Below are positions 1-6,365 of a stretch of DNA of 6,402 nt, in pieces (within the stretch, counting starts at the first letter, position 1; the number at the start of each line of letters is the position of its first letter). The position numbers and the translations under genes were made by a program. The stretch lies in the NCBI GenBank assembly GCA_018660305.1, contig JABJKO010000117.1, forward strand, positions 1 to 6,402, in the 5' to 3' direction. The stretch comes from Rhodospirillaceae bacterium (GTDB lineage Bacteria > Pseudomonadota > Alphaproteobacteria > MPNO01 > UBA2964). Below the pieces are notes generated by a model. The model searched no databases and was not told the origin of the DNA. It saw only the letters and a program-made list of their open reading frames with translations.

Positions 1-2
1 AC

Positions 3-989
3 TCGGCTCCCATCGGTCAGGGACAAGGGCTGACGGCGGCTTTACTGCGTGTGGAACCCACCTACAGTACCTATGAGAGCAACGCGCCCCGATCCATTAT
101 CGTCAAAATGTCGAGCGGCGAAGGCCCCGCCCAGGACATCGCCCGGTCCCTTCGTTTTATGGAGCGGGAGTGCAACGCCTACGCCAACATCCGTCGGATG
201 GGAGCACTCAGACGACCCGCCTGTTATCACTATTCCCTTGATCGGGCGCTGGGTGACGGAATCCTGTTTCTCGAGGATCTCGGCAAGCTGACGCCGGGCG
301 ACCAGATTGCGGGCACCGACGATGGTCAGACAAGCGCGGCGCTAAAGGCGCTTTCAAGCTTTCACGCCGCCTCGTGGGAAGATCAGACCATCGGGCAATC
401 GACCCATTTGCCGCAATTCAACGACCCCGCCATCGTGGCCATCGTCCAACAACTATATGAAACAGCGCGGCAACCGTTCGACCAGAATTTCGGGCGGAAA
501 CTGCCGCAGGATTTTCTGACGATCCTCGACGATGTCGCAAAAAACATGGGAAATCTAGCGGATCGGCTGGCCGAGCCGCCGGTGACGGTGCTGCATGGCG
601 ATTTTCGAGCCGATAATCTGTTTTTCGATCACCGGGACGATACACCGACCATTTGGGCCATCGATTGGCAGATAAGCTGCATTGGACGCGCCGTCTTTGA
701 TGCCGCCTATTTTATATCGCAGAGCGTGCCGCTCAGGGCGTCCCACTTCACCGAACGCACCATGCTGGAGGCCTATCACGCCGCGTTGTCCGCGAACGGG
801 GTCACCGGCTATGACTTCGACCAATGCCATCTGGATTATAGGAGATCGGTCATTTACGGGCTGGTCTATGTGGTCATCGCCTGCGGTTTCCTGGGCGATG
901 GTGATAAGCGCAGTGCGCTGCTGTGCGAGACCTTGCTGGAGAGGACCATCCCCCTGGCCCGGGCGCACCACGGCACGGATCTTTTGTAA
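3..989 (+). CDS. APH/ecdysteroid-kinase-like phosphotransferase, 5' end cut by window
   Basis: This is a small-molecule kinase of the APH (aminoglycoside/choline/ecdysteroid kinase-like) fold, expected to move the ATP gamma-phosphate onto a hydroxyl of an unknown small substrate in the cytoplasm. The frame is open from base 3, giving 328 visible residues (numbered from base 3) and a TAA stop. A GTG at 51 could be read as a start, but the upstream codons encode a glycine-rich stretch, GQGQG (residues 6-9 region), that fits the nucleotide-binding loop, so the true start lies left of the window. The beta3 lysine is in IIVKM (K35), a hinge-like LEDL is near 90-93, the catalytic Brenner-type motif HGDFRADN is at about 198-205, and the metal-binding aspartate is in AIDWQ (D221). 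The DWQ form followed by FDAAYFIS is typical of the EcKinase-like/DUF1679-type branch rather than clinical aminoglycoside kinases. The next gene starts 31 nt downstream on the same strand, so co-transcription is likely. The family is secure; the substrate is unknown. Confidence 0.87.
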   Translation, partial: SAPIGQGQGLTAALLRVEPTYSTYESNAPRSIIVKMSSGEGPAQDIARSLRFMERECNAYANIRRMGALRRPACYHYSLDRALGDGILFLEDLGKLTPGDQIAGTDDGQTSAALKALSSFHAASWEDQTIGQSTHLPQFNDPAIVAIVQQLYETARQPFDQNFGRKLPQDFLTILDDVAKNMGNLADRLAEPPVTVLHGDFRADNLFFDHRDDTPTIWAIDWQISCIGRAVFDAAYFISQSVPLRASHFTERTMLEAYHAALSANGVTGYDFDQCHLDYRRSVIYGLVYVVIACGFLGDGDKRSALLCETLLERTIPLARAHHGTDLL

Positions 990-1020
990 CGCCTGCCAAG
1001 ACCGGTGATGGGAAAGCTAT

Positions 1021-2340
1021 ATGCGGCATCGCATACGACAGATCCTGATACTTTCCCTCCCCGTTGCCGGGGCGCAATTGTCACAGAGCCTGTTCAGCCT
1101 GATCGACACCGCGATGGTGGGCACCCTGGGCCCGGTGTCACTGGCCGCCGTCGGGCTGGCAGGGTTCGCCAATTTTGTCGCGGTCTCCGTGGTGACGGGA
1201 TTATCCACCGGTGTCCAGACCGTGACAGCACGGCGGCAGGGCGAAAGCGGCAGGGCGGCGACTTATCCCATTCTGCTGGGTGGTATCGTCCTCGCGCTGA
1301 CAGTCGCCCTTCCCCTGTCAATTGTCCTGTTCTGGGCCACCCCCTCTTTCTTCCCGATACTCAACAGCGACGCCGCCATCGTCTCGGAAGGGGGGCTCTA
1401 TCTTCAGGCAAGGCTGGTGGGACTTACCGCCGTGTCCGTCGCCATGGTCTATCGCGGCTACCTGACCGGCATTCAGAACCCCATGGGATATCTGCGATGC
1501 CTGCTGCTGATGCACGCCGTCAACATTGTCCTGAATTACGGGCTGATCTTCGGTCACTGGGGATTGCCCGCGCTGGGATCGCTTGGCGCCGGGATCGGGA
1601 CAACCATCGCGGTCTTTATGGGCATGGCCTATTACGGTGTCCTGACAAAGCAGCAAATCCACACTGACCGCGCCGCCTTCCGTCTGCCCGGCCGGCCTGT
1701 CCTTCGAACAATGCTGCGTCTGTCCATACCGTCATCCACCCAGCTGGTCTTTTTCGCGCTTGGCTTCGAAATCCTGCTCTGGATCATCGGGGCGCTGGGC
1801 ACCAATGCCCTTGCCGCGGCTAATGTCCTGATCGTGATCACCCTGGTGGGCATGCGGTTTGGCCTGAGCCTTGGGCTGACCTCCGCCTCTCTTGTCGGCC
1901 ATGCCATGGGAAAGGGCGATTTCGCCACCGCCCGCCAATGGGGCCGGGACACGGTTCTGGTAGGCGCCATCGCCATGACCATCCTTGCCACGCCGCTCAT
2001 CGTCACACCCGACTGGATATTGGGGGTCTTTCTCCACGATCCCGAGATCGTCGCTCTGGCTCATCTGCCCATGAAGCTGGTGGGCATCGGGTTCATCCTC
2101 GATGCGGTCGGTATCGTCCTGATCAACGCGATGCTCGGAGCGGGCGCCAGCAAACAGGTCATGACCATCTCCATCGCCCTGCAATGGCTTCTCTTTCTGC
2201 CGCTGGCCTGGCTGGTGGGGCTTTATCTGGGTTATGGGTTATTGGGTATCTGGCTGTGTTTCGCCGGTTACCGGCTGATACAGGCGCTGGTGTTCGCCCG
2301 CCTCTGGGAAGCGGCAAAATGGCAGGCCATCAGAATCTAA
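1021..2340 (+). CDS. MATE family efflux transporter, NorM-like
   Basis: This is a multidrug and toxic-compound extrusion protein, an inner-membrane antiporter that exports small, often cationic or aromatic compounds using a sodium or proton gradient. The 439 residues match the usual family length and are almost wholly hydrophobic, consistent with 12 helices in two six-helix halves. Family-typical stretches are LIDTAMVG (residues 27-34, with D29), YRGYLTGIQNP (144-154) and LNYGLIFG (171-178). E250 in helix 7 (FALGFEILL) and D361 in helix 10 (FILDAVGIV) sit where NorM-type pumps carry cation-binding acids, so the coupling machinery looks intact. ATG 1021 is chosen because an in-frame stop lies at 1006-1008, and a modest purine-rich SD (GGGAAAG, 1010-1016) precedes it by 4 nt. 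It follows the kinase gene by 31 nt and probably shares its transcript. Substrate and coupling ion cannot be told from sequence. Confidence 0.93.
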   Translation: MRHRIRQILILSLPVAGAQLSQSLFSLIDTAMVGTLGPVSLAAVGLAGFANFVAVSVVTGLSTGVQTVTARRQGESGRAATYPILLGGIVLALTVALPLSIVLFWATPSFFPILNSDAAIVSEGGLYLQARLVGLTAVSVAMVYRGYLTGIQNPMGYLRCLLLMHAVNIVLNYGLIFGHWGLPALGSLGAGIGTTIAVFMGMAYYGVLTKQQIHTDRAAFRLPGRPVLRTMLRLSIPSSTQLVFFALGFEILLWIIGALGTNALAAANVLIVITLVGMRFGLSLGLTSASLVGHAMGKGDFATARQWGRDTVLVGAIAMTILATPLIVTPDWILGVFLHDPEIVALAHLPMKLVGIGFILDAVGIVLINAMLGAGASKQVMTISIALQWLLFLPLAWLVGLYLGYGLLGIWLCFAGYRLIQALVFARLWEAAKWQAIRI

Positions 2341-2365
2341 TGGCGCGCGGCCGGTAGTTGCTCTC

Positions 2366-3250
2366 CTAGCTTTCCGGACCGGACATCAACGCAGACGCGC
2401 CAACGGCGCCCTGCCGTTCTGTCCACTTACCCGCCTCAACCATCGCAAAGAAGTCGGACAGGGCGTTGTTAAACAGGCCTGGCTCTTCCAGATTTATGGT
2501 ATGGCCGGTCTTCGGGACAACCCATAGCCCGGCGGCTGGCAGCACCCGTTTCAGAAAAAGGCCCGGCTCCAGACACCAATCATCCTCATCGCCATTGATG
2601 ATCAATGTCGGCACGGTCATGGCGCTGAGGTCCTCTTCGAGGTCGTAGAGCGACGGCCGCTGCTTCTGCACGCCGCGCATGGTGAGCGAAGCACCTCTCG
2701 AAGAGTGCGCCGCCAACCGGTCCTTGAAAGCCCGCCATCCCACCGGGTCTTTTTCCATGAATTGAGCCCGATAAGCGCCCACCGCGTAAGACGCGGCGAC
2801 ATGGGCGGCGCCAAACTGATCGTACTGGCCGGCGATGGCCTCGGATTCCTGGGCGAACTGTTCGCGCTGGTCGGGGGCCGCGCCGTAGCCGCAGGCCGCG
2901 ACAGTCAGGGATGCCGCCATTGCCCCATGACGCAATCCGAAATGGAGGGTCGCGAACCCGCCCATGGATATGCCGACGATATGGGCCCGGTCGATCCCGG
3001 TGCCGCGCATGATCGCCGCAATGTCATCGGCCGCGTGGGCCTGGGAATAGAGGGACTGGTCCTCGGGAACATCGGACGGCGGATAGCCCCGTGCATTGAA
3101 GGTGACGCAGCGGTACCGCCGCGAGAAATACCCCACCTGCTTTTCCCAGCTCTGATAATCGTCGGCGAATTCGTGCACGAACACGATGGGAAAGCCGCTG
3201 CCGGTCTCTTCGAAATAAAGCCGAACGCCGTCGTTTTCGGTATATGGCAT
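2366..3250 (-). CDS. alpha/beta hydrolase
   Basis: This 294-residue alpha/beta-hydrolase-fold enzyme is predicted to be cytoplasmic, with no signal peptide. The catalytic triad can be read: nucleophile S95 in the elbow GISMG (93-97), an acid in INGDEDD (most likely D223) and H250 in KTGHT. The N-terminal beta strand IVFVHEF carries H26-E27 where most members have the His-Gly of the oxyanion-hole region. A cap region lies roughly at 125-210. Overall it resembles the enol-lactonase/meta-cleavage-product hydrolase/esterase group, but specificity cannot be assigned. The stop codon is TAG. ATG 3250 gives a normal N-terminus, although the SD before it is weak (a GGGG about 13 nt upstream), suggesting low or coupled translation from the aldolase gene ending 32 nt upstream. 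It is the third gene of a probable three-gene operon and converges on the MATE gene. The C-terminal 20 or so residues past the fold are low complexity and probably a flexible tail. Confidence 0.9.
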   Translation of the reverse strand: MPYTENDGVRLYFEETGSGFPIVFVHEFADDYQSWEKQVGYFSRRYRCVTFNARGYPPSDVPEDQSLYSQAHAADDIAAIMRGTGIDRAHIVGISMGGFATLHFGLRHGAMAASLTVAACGYGAAPDQREQFAQESEAIAGQYDQFGAAHVAASYAVGAYRAQFMEKDPVGWRAFKDRLAAHSSRGASLTMRGVQKQRPSLYDLEEDLSAMTVPTLIINGDEDDWCLEPGLFLKRVLPAAGLWVVPKTGHTINLEEPGLFNNALSDFFAMVEAGKWTERQGAVGASALMSGPES

Positions 3251-3282
3251 GTTTGTGTCGTCGCCCCGTTACCTGATTATTC

Positions 3283-4068
3283 TTATTGCATGAAAGAGGG
3301 ATCCTGACGGGCCGCGCGCCGGAGGGCCGCCTGGAATTCCACATCGCCGATGGGCTCGTTATTGGACCTTCCCTGCTGCTGCTTGTGGGTCCATTCCACG
3401 ACCTCCTGCGACAAATGACGGGGCGCAGCTCCGGTGGCCAGCAGGCGTTCCTGGGTTTCACAGGCCTGTGCGATGCGTCCCATCCAGGCGAGGGTTTCGG
3501 GAATGGTGCGCCCGATGGTCAGGAGCCCGTGGTTCTTCATGATCATGACGTACTTGTCACCGAGATCGGACAGGATCCGTGGCGCCTCGTCGGCTTCCTG
3601 CGCCAGACCCTCATAATCGTGATAGGTCACCTGGTTGTATAGCGCGCAGGAATTCTGGTCGAAATACATCAGCCCATCCTCCATCGCCGACACCACGATT
3701 CCAGCCATGGGGTGGAGATGCAGGGAACTGCTGATGCCGGGCATTTCACGCTGGATGGCGCTGTGAAAATTGAGCCCGGCCGGGCGCGGTTTACGGCTGC
3801 TATGGGATACCACCTTGCCGTCCATATCGAGCTTGAGCAGGTTGGATGCGGTGATTTCGTCCCATGCAAAATCGGACGCATTCATCAGGAAATGGTCGGG
3901 CTGGTCCGCCACCCGGGACGTCATGTGATTGCCGGTGGAGGTATTCCAGCCGCGCATGTAACAGATGCGGAACGCGGCGGCGAGTTCCACCCGCGCATTC
4001 CATTCAGCCTCACTCACCTTGCCGCGCAACGACTCCTCTTCCTCAAGGGCAGCCAGCGATTTTGCCAT
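3283..4068 (-). CDS. class II aldolase/adducin family protein
   Basis: This 261-residue protein has a single class II aldolase/adducin domain spanning about 25-215, related to fuculose-1-phosphate aldolase and to metal-dependent decarboxylases of the same fold. Visible signatures (numbered from ATG 4068) are TGNHMTSR (45-52), the zinc-ligand pair HLH (H117, H119), YHDYEG (149-154) and the third zinc ligand in KNHGLL (H180). The FucA-type catalytic glutamate, four residues before the FH pair, is replaced by G98 (PAGLNFH). The metal site is therefore kept but classical aldolase chemistry is uncertain, as in many members annotated only to family level; decarboxylase or lyase activity is an alternative. 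The start is ATG 4068 because GGAGG lies 8 nt upstream. A TTG at 4083 would add five residues but overlaps that SD. It lies 30 nt after the PNPOx-like gene and 32 nt before the hydrolase, so operon membership is likely. Confidence 0.92.
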   Translation of the reverse strand: MAKSLAALEEEESLRGKVSEAEWNARVELAAAFRICYMRGWNTSTGNHMTSRVADQPDHFLMNASDFAWDEITASNLLKLDMDGKVVSHSSRKPRPAGLNFHSAIQREMPGISSSLHLHPMAGIVVSAMEDGLMYFDQNSCALYNQVTYHDYEGLAQEADEAPRILSDLGDKYVMIMKNHGLLTIGRTIPETLAWMGRIAQACETQERLLATGAAPRHLSQEVVEWTHKQQQGRSNNEPIGDVEFQAALRRAARQDPSFMQ

Positions 4069-4076
4069 GAATTCTT

Positions 4077-4081
4077 CCTCC
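4077..4081 (-). promoter_or_regulatory. ribosome binding site deciding the aldolase start
   Basis: GGAGG on the minus strand lies 8 nt before ATG 4068. The upstream in-frame TTG (4081-4083) overlaps this motif, so initiation at the TTG would lack an SD; this site is why the shorter 261-residue protein is preferred. Confidence 0.75.
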
Positions 4082-4098
4082 AACGCTTTGAATAAAGT

Positions 4099-4524
4099 CT
4101 ATACGTCGTCGCCGCGCAGATTTGTCACGCGGTCGATCTGCACCATGACGGCGTGACCCTTCCGGCCGGAATCGGCCTTCTGTTCACGTTCCGGCATCAT
4201 GTCGTAAACCGCGGTTGTAACCGCCTCGTCCTCGACGACGCTGGCAGTCCCATAGAGCCTGAGAGCCGCCCCTTGGGGCAGGGATTCCGCCCGGTCAGGA
4301 TTACGGTAATAGAACATGACCCGCGCATTCGATTTGATGTTGGTCGCCGCCCCGCGATGTGACCGTTCCCAGTACGCTAATGTATCCGGCCCATAAACAA
4401 CGACGCTCCCCTTGGGACTGATCTCGGGATTGCTATCGGACGACACCGTACCCATCAGGCAGGGCGTGCCGTCATCCAATGCGTTGTTGATGGGATCGTG
4501 ATAGTCGCTCTTGATTTCGGCCAT
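4099..4524 (-). CDS. pyridoxamine 5'-phosphate oxidase-like FMN-binding split-barrel protein
   Basis: This 141-residue protein belongs to the PNPOx-like split-barrel family, which usually forms dimers binding FMN (sometimes F420 or heme) between subunits. Family features are an N-terminal strand pair with a GTVSSDSNPEISPKGS stretch (25-40), then YWERSHRGAATNIKSNARV (51-69), where the basic residues and NI.xN pattern are typical flavin-phosphate contacts, and a beta-rich LRLYGTASV segment (88-96). It is shorter than true PdxH (about 220 residues) and lacks its C-terminal substrate region, so it should not be called PdxH; general flavin reductase or oxidase activity is more likely. The start is firm: ATG 4524 is preceded by GAGGAGG at 5 nt. 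It is the first gene of the probable operon with the aldolase and hydrolase, and a promoter candidate lies 34-61 nt upstream. A redox or cofactor role for the pathway is inferred from context only. Confidence 0.88.
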   Translation of the reverse strand: MAEIKSDYHDPINNALDDGTPCLMGTVSSDSNPEISPKGSVVVYGPDTLAYWERSHRGAATNIKSNARVMFYYRNPDRAESLPQGAALRLYGTASVVEDEAVTTAVYDMMPEREQKADSGRKGHAVMVQIDRVTNLRGDDV

Positions 4525-4529
4525 ATGAA

Positions 4530-4536
4530 CCTCCTC
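4530..4536 (-). promoter_or_regulatory. strong ribosome binding site of the PNPOx-like gene
   Basis: GAGGAGG on the minus strand lies 5 nt before ATG 4524. It is the strongest SD in the window and fixes the start of the first gene of the operon. Confidence 0.8.
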
Positions 4537-4557
4537 ACTTAAATGCGGATGGCGTTC

Positions 4558-4585
4558 ATCATAAACACCTGCCGCGCTGTTACAA
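4558..4585 (-). promoter_or_regulatory. predicted sigma70-type promoter for the PNPOx-aldolase-hydrolase operon
   Basis: On the minus strand TTGTAA (4580-4585, four of six matches to the -35 consensus) is followed after 16 nt by TATGAT (4558-4563, five of six to the -10). Transcription would start near 4551, leaving a leader of about 27 nt that contains the GAGGAGG ribosome site. The spacing and position fit well, but this is a consensus match only. Confidence 0.42.
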
Positions 4586-4656
4586 AGGCCGTAGCGGCGT
4601 TGATTTCCGGGCCCGCTTGAGTGTGGAGGAAGGTCAGATGGCGCGGGTTGCGTCGA

Positions 4657-5235
4657 TCACGGATTTTCGATGGAATGATCCGCACTTTCATCGCCGCTGA
4701 TCGGCAGAATATTGCGAAAACACCAGACAGCGGCGAAACCGAGCAGTACGGTGAGGAAAACGCCCAGGACGACGAATTTCAGCAGCGTGTCACGCGACGC
4801 CAACCGTGCGGCGGAGACTTGCTGGGGGGTCACCAACGTGCGCCCGTCCTTGTACGCAATTCCAAATATATCGCAGTAGCGCGTCAGTCCAAAAGCATTG
4901 ACGCAATTTCCATATTGAAGCGTTACCCAGACCCTTGGCCGAAGCGAACGACGAACTCTCTCGAAGGATGGCAATCCACGGCGATAAACATACCAGCCTC
5001 GATGACCATACAGAGTCATCTTGACCTTCGTAACGCCGTAAAAAACCGTGATCCGGGTCCCGACATGGCGGTCCTGGAAGAGAACCCGAATTGGTGCTGT
5101 CACGGTTTTCAACTCGCCGACCGCACTGCGGGAGACAGTTTCGCGATAGACAAAGAAGGTTAACAGCGCGCTTAAACACGCCAATAACAGCACAACCCCC
5201 GTAATTTCGCGCCCCCGAGCTTTGCTTATCGCCAT
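4657..5235 (-). CDS. hypothetical protein with two transmembrane segments
   Basis: I do not recognise this protein. From ATG 5235 it has 192 residues. A short basic N-terminus is followed by a hydrophobic helix (about 12-30), a central hydrophilic, beta-prone domain (about 32-148) and a second helix (about 151-173) with a short acidic tail. The positive-inside rule puts both ends in the cytoplasm and the central domain in the periplasm. That domain holds C111 and C121, ten residues apart, which could form a disulfide; two further cysteines lie in the helices. The RSLRP run and following alternating strands recall small beta-domain proteins anchored by two helices, but I assign no family. A TTG at 5244 would add three residues; neither start has an SD at normal distance. 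By hand count 4861-5100 is 123/240 GC (51%), against 62-65% in sampled neighbouring gene segments, hinting at a different origin. The opposite-strand reading of 4621-5163 lacks any domain-like character. Confidence 0.68.
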   Translation of the reverse strand: MAISKARGREITGVVLLLACLSALLTFFVYRETVSRSAVGELKTVTAPIRVLFQDRHVGTRITVFYGVTKVKMTLYGHRGWYVYRRGLPSFERVRRSLRPRVWVTLQYGNCVNAFGLTRYCDIFGIAYKDGRTLVTPQQVSAARLASRDTLLKFVVLGVFLTVLLGFAAVWCFRNILPISGDESADHSIENP

Positions 5236-5244
5236 GATTGTCAA

Positions 5245-5393
5245 CAGGCGCGCTGCGCCAGCCTCCTCGACAAGCGATCCAGCGATAACTCTAATGGGTC
5301 AATGCTTAAACCACGGCTTATGGCCCATCCATCACACGAGAAAGTGACGCCGTTCAGGCAAAAACGGGGAAAGAGCCGGAAAGGCCGAGGCGC
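5245..5393. other. intergenic region between the GST gene and the two-TM protein gene
   Basis: This 149-nt gap holds the outer part of the GST 3' hairpin, T-rich minus-strand sequence after it, and an isolated AGGAGG (5262-5267, minus). A 13-nt GC hairpin (5247-5259) lies between that SD-like motif and the TTG/ATG start candidates. I see no convincing promoter pair and no coding frame of note. Confidence 0.55.
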
Positions 5394-5409
5394 CTAAGCC
5401 GCCTCGGCC
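5383..5409 (-). terminator. GC-rich hairpin at the 3' end of the GST gene, possible terminator
   Basis: A perfect 10-bp inverted repeat (GGCCGAGGCG at 5383-5392 against CGCCTCGGCC at 5400-5409) with a 7-nt loop overlaps the last codons and stop of the GST gene, the stop codon lying in the loop. On the minus strand it is followed by TTTCCGG and then a further T-rich tract about 20 nt away. The immediate U-run is therefore short and termination may be partial or Rho-assisted. Confidence 0.5.
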
Positions 5410-6365
5410 GAGAGCCGGTCGCGATCATGGGGTTTGTCGAGATCGAATTCCGGTCCGACGGCAACAATACCGGTCGGGTTGATATGCAGCATATTACGAT
5501 AATACCCGCCCTTGATCTCACCCACATTCACCGTGTCGGCGATACCCGGATACTGATAGAGCTCGCGGGTATAGTTGGAGAGGTTGGGATATTCGCTGAT
5601 GCGCTTTTTGTTGCACTTAAAGTGGGTGTGATAGACCTGATCGAAGCGCACCAGCGTCGCGAAAGCCCGCCAATCGGCTTCGGTGATCCGGTCACCGGCC
5701 AGATAGCGCTGGCGCGACAGGATATCGTCCATGGTATCGAGCGTATTAAAAACCCGGGCGACCGCTTCTTCATAGGCGTCCTGGGTCTTGGCGAAGCCCG
5801 ACCGGTAGACCCCGTTATTGAGCCCGGGATAGACCATGTCGTTGATGCGGTCGATTTCAGGCCGCAGATCCTCGGGATAGAAATCGAGCGACCCATCGCC
5901 CCATTCGTCGAAGGCGCTGTTCAGCATGCGGATGATTTCCGAGGATTCATTATTGACCACGGTCTTTTTTTCCAGATCCCACAGGGTGGGAACGGTGACC
6001 CGCGCACTGATGGTGGAATCGGCCGCCTGATAGAGCTGGTACAGATAATAGACTCCGTCATCGCTGGGGTGGTCCACGTCGATCATCTCGGAAAAACCCC
6101 AGCCATGGAGCTTGGGCCGGTCGGACACCGTCATGCCGATCACATCTTCGAGCTTCTTGATCTTGCGGAACATCACGGCGCGATGGGCCCAGGGGCAATT
6201 ATGCGCCACATAAAGATGGTAGCGGCCCGGCTCGGCCTTAAATCCCGACGCGCCGTCGGCAGTTACGGAATCGCGAAATGACGATTCCACGCGCTGAAAA
6301 GCGCCGCCCTTGTCCGTGTTGCGCACATCTTCATCGGTCCATTGTCCATCGACTAACATGCCCAT
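5394..6365 (-). CDS. glutathione S-transferase, glutathionyl-hydroquinone reductase type (Xi class)
   Basis: This 323-residue protein has the length and layout of the YqjG/PcpF/ECM4 family. These cytoplasmic enzymes use a catalytic cysteine to reduce S-glutathionyl-hydroquinones to hydroquinones, releasing glutathione disulfide. The thioredoxin-like N-domain carries NCPWAHRA with C57, the cis-proline loop RVTVPTLWD (P126) and the glutathione-binding NNESSEI (138-144). The helical C-domain carries NNGVYRSGFA (183-192), RFDQVYHTHFKCN (240-252), and the family end motif in altered form: YYRNMLHINPTGIV (288-301). The histidine that normally precedes the YY pair (K-x-H-Y-Y) is glycine here. ATG 6365 is chosen because AGGAG lies 9 nt upstream (6375-6379); the second ATG at 6359 is too far from it. 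The TAG stop lies within the loop of a GC-rich hairpin. It suggests quinone or aromatic detoxification, possibly linked to the downstream genes. Confidence 0.93.
   Translation of the reverse strand: MGMLVDGQWTDEDVRNTDKGGAFQRVESSFRDSVTADGASGFKAEPGRYHLYVAHNCPWAHRAVMFRKIKKLEDVIGMTVSDRPKLHGWGFSEMIDVDHPSDDGVYYLYQLYQAADSTISARVTVPTLWDLEKKTVVNNESSEIIRMLNSAFDEWGDGSLDFYPEDLRPEIDRINDMVYPGLNNGVYRSGFAKTQDAYEEAVARVFNTLDTMDDILSRQRYLAGDRITEADWRAFATLVRFDQVYHTHFKCNKKRISEYPNLSNYTRELYQYPGIADTVNVGEIKGGYYRNMLHINPTGIVAVGPEFDLDKPHDRDRLSAEAA

Noticed and set aside
51..53. GTG as the start codon of the kinase gene
   Set aside because: The frame is open back to base 3, and the upstream codons encode a glycine-rich loop expected before the beta3 lysine. 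The gene is cut by the window edge.
2341..2365. A shared bidirectional terminator between the convergent MATE and hydrolase genes
   Set aside because: The 25-nt gap is GC-rich but shows no stem of useful length followed by a T-run on either strand.
2705..3307. A 200-codon plus-strand frame opposite the alpha/beta hydrolase
   Set aside because: The minus strand encodes a complete hydrolase triad in correct order; the plus frame is a compositional shadow.
4081..4083. TTG as the start of the aldolase gene
   Set aside because: It overlaps the GGAGG that sits at ideal distance from ATG 4068, and the added five residues have no support.
4621..5163. A 180-codon plus-strand frame opposite the two-TM protein
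   Set aside because: The translation is polar with no domain character. The minus frame gives two clean hydrophobic helices with sensible topology.
5239..5244. TTGACA on the minus strand as a -35 box
   Set aside because: No -10-like hexamer occurs 15-19 nt downstream, and the site lies at the start of the coding region.
5427..6281. A 284-codon open frame on the plus strand opposite the GST gene
   Set aside because: It is the shadow of a well-conserved GST in a GC-rich gene. Its translation has no domain pattern, and the GST reading has all the family motifs.
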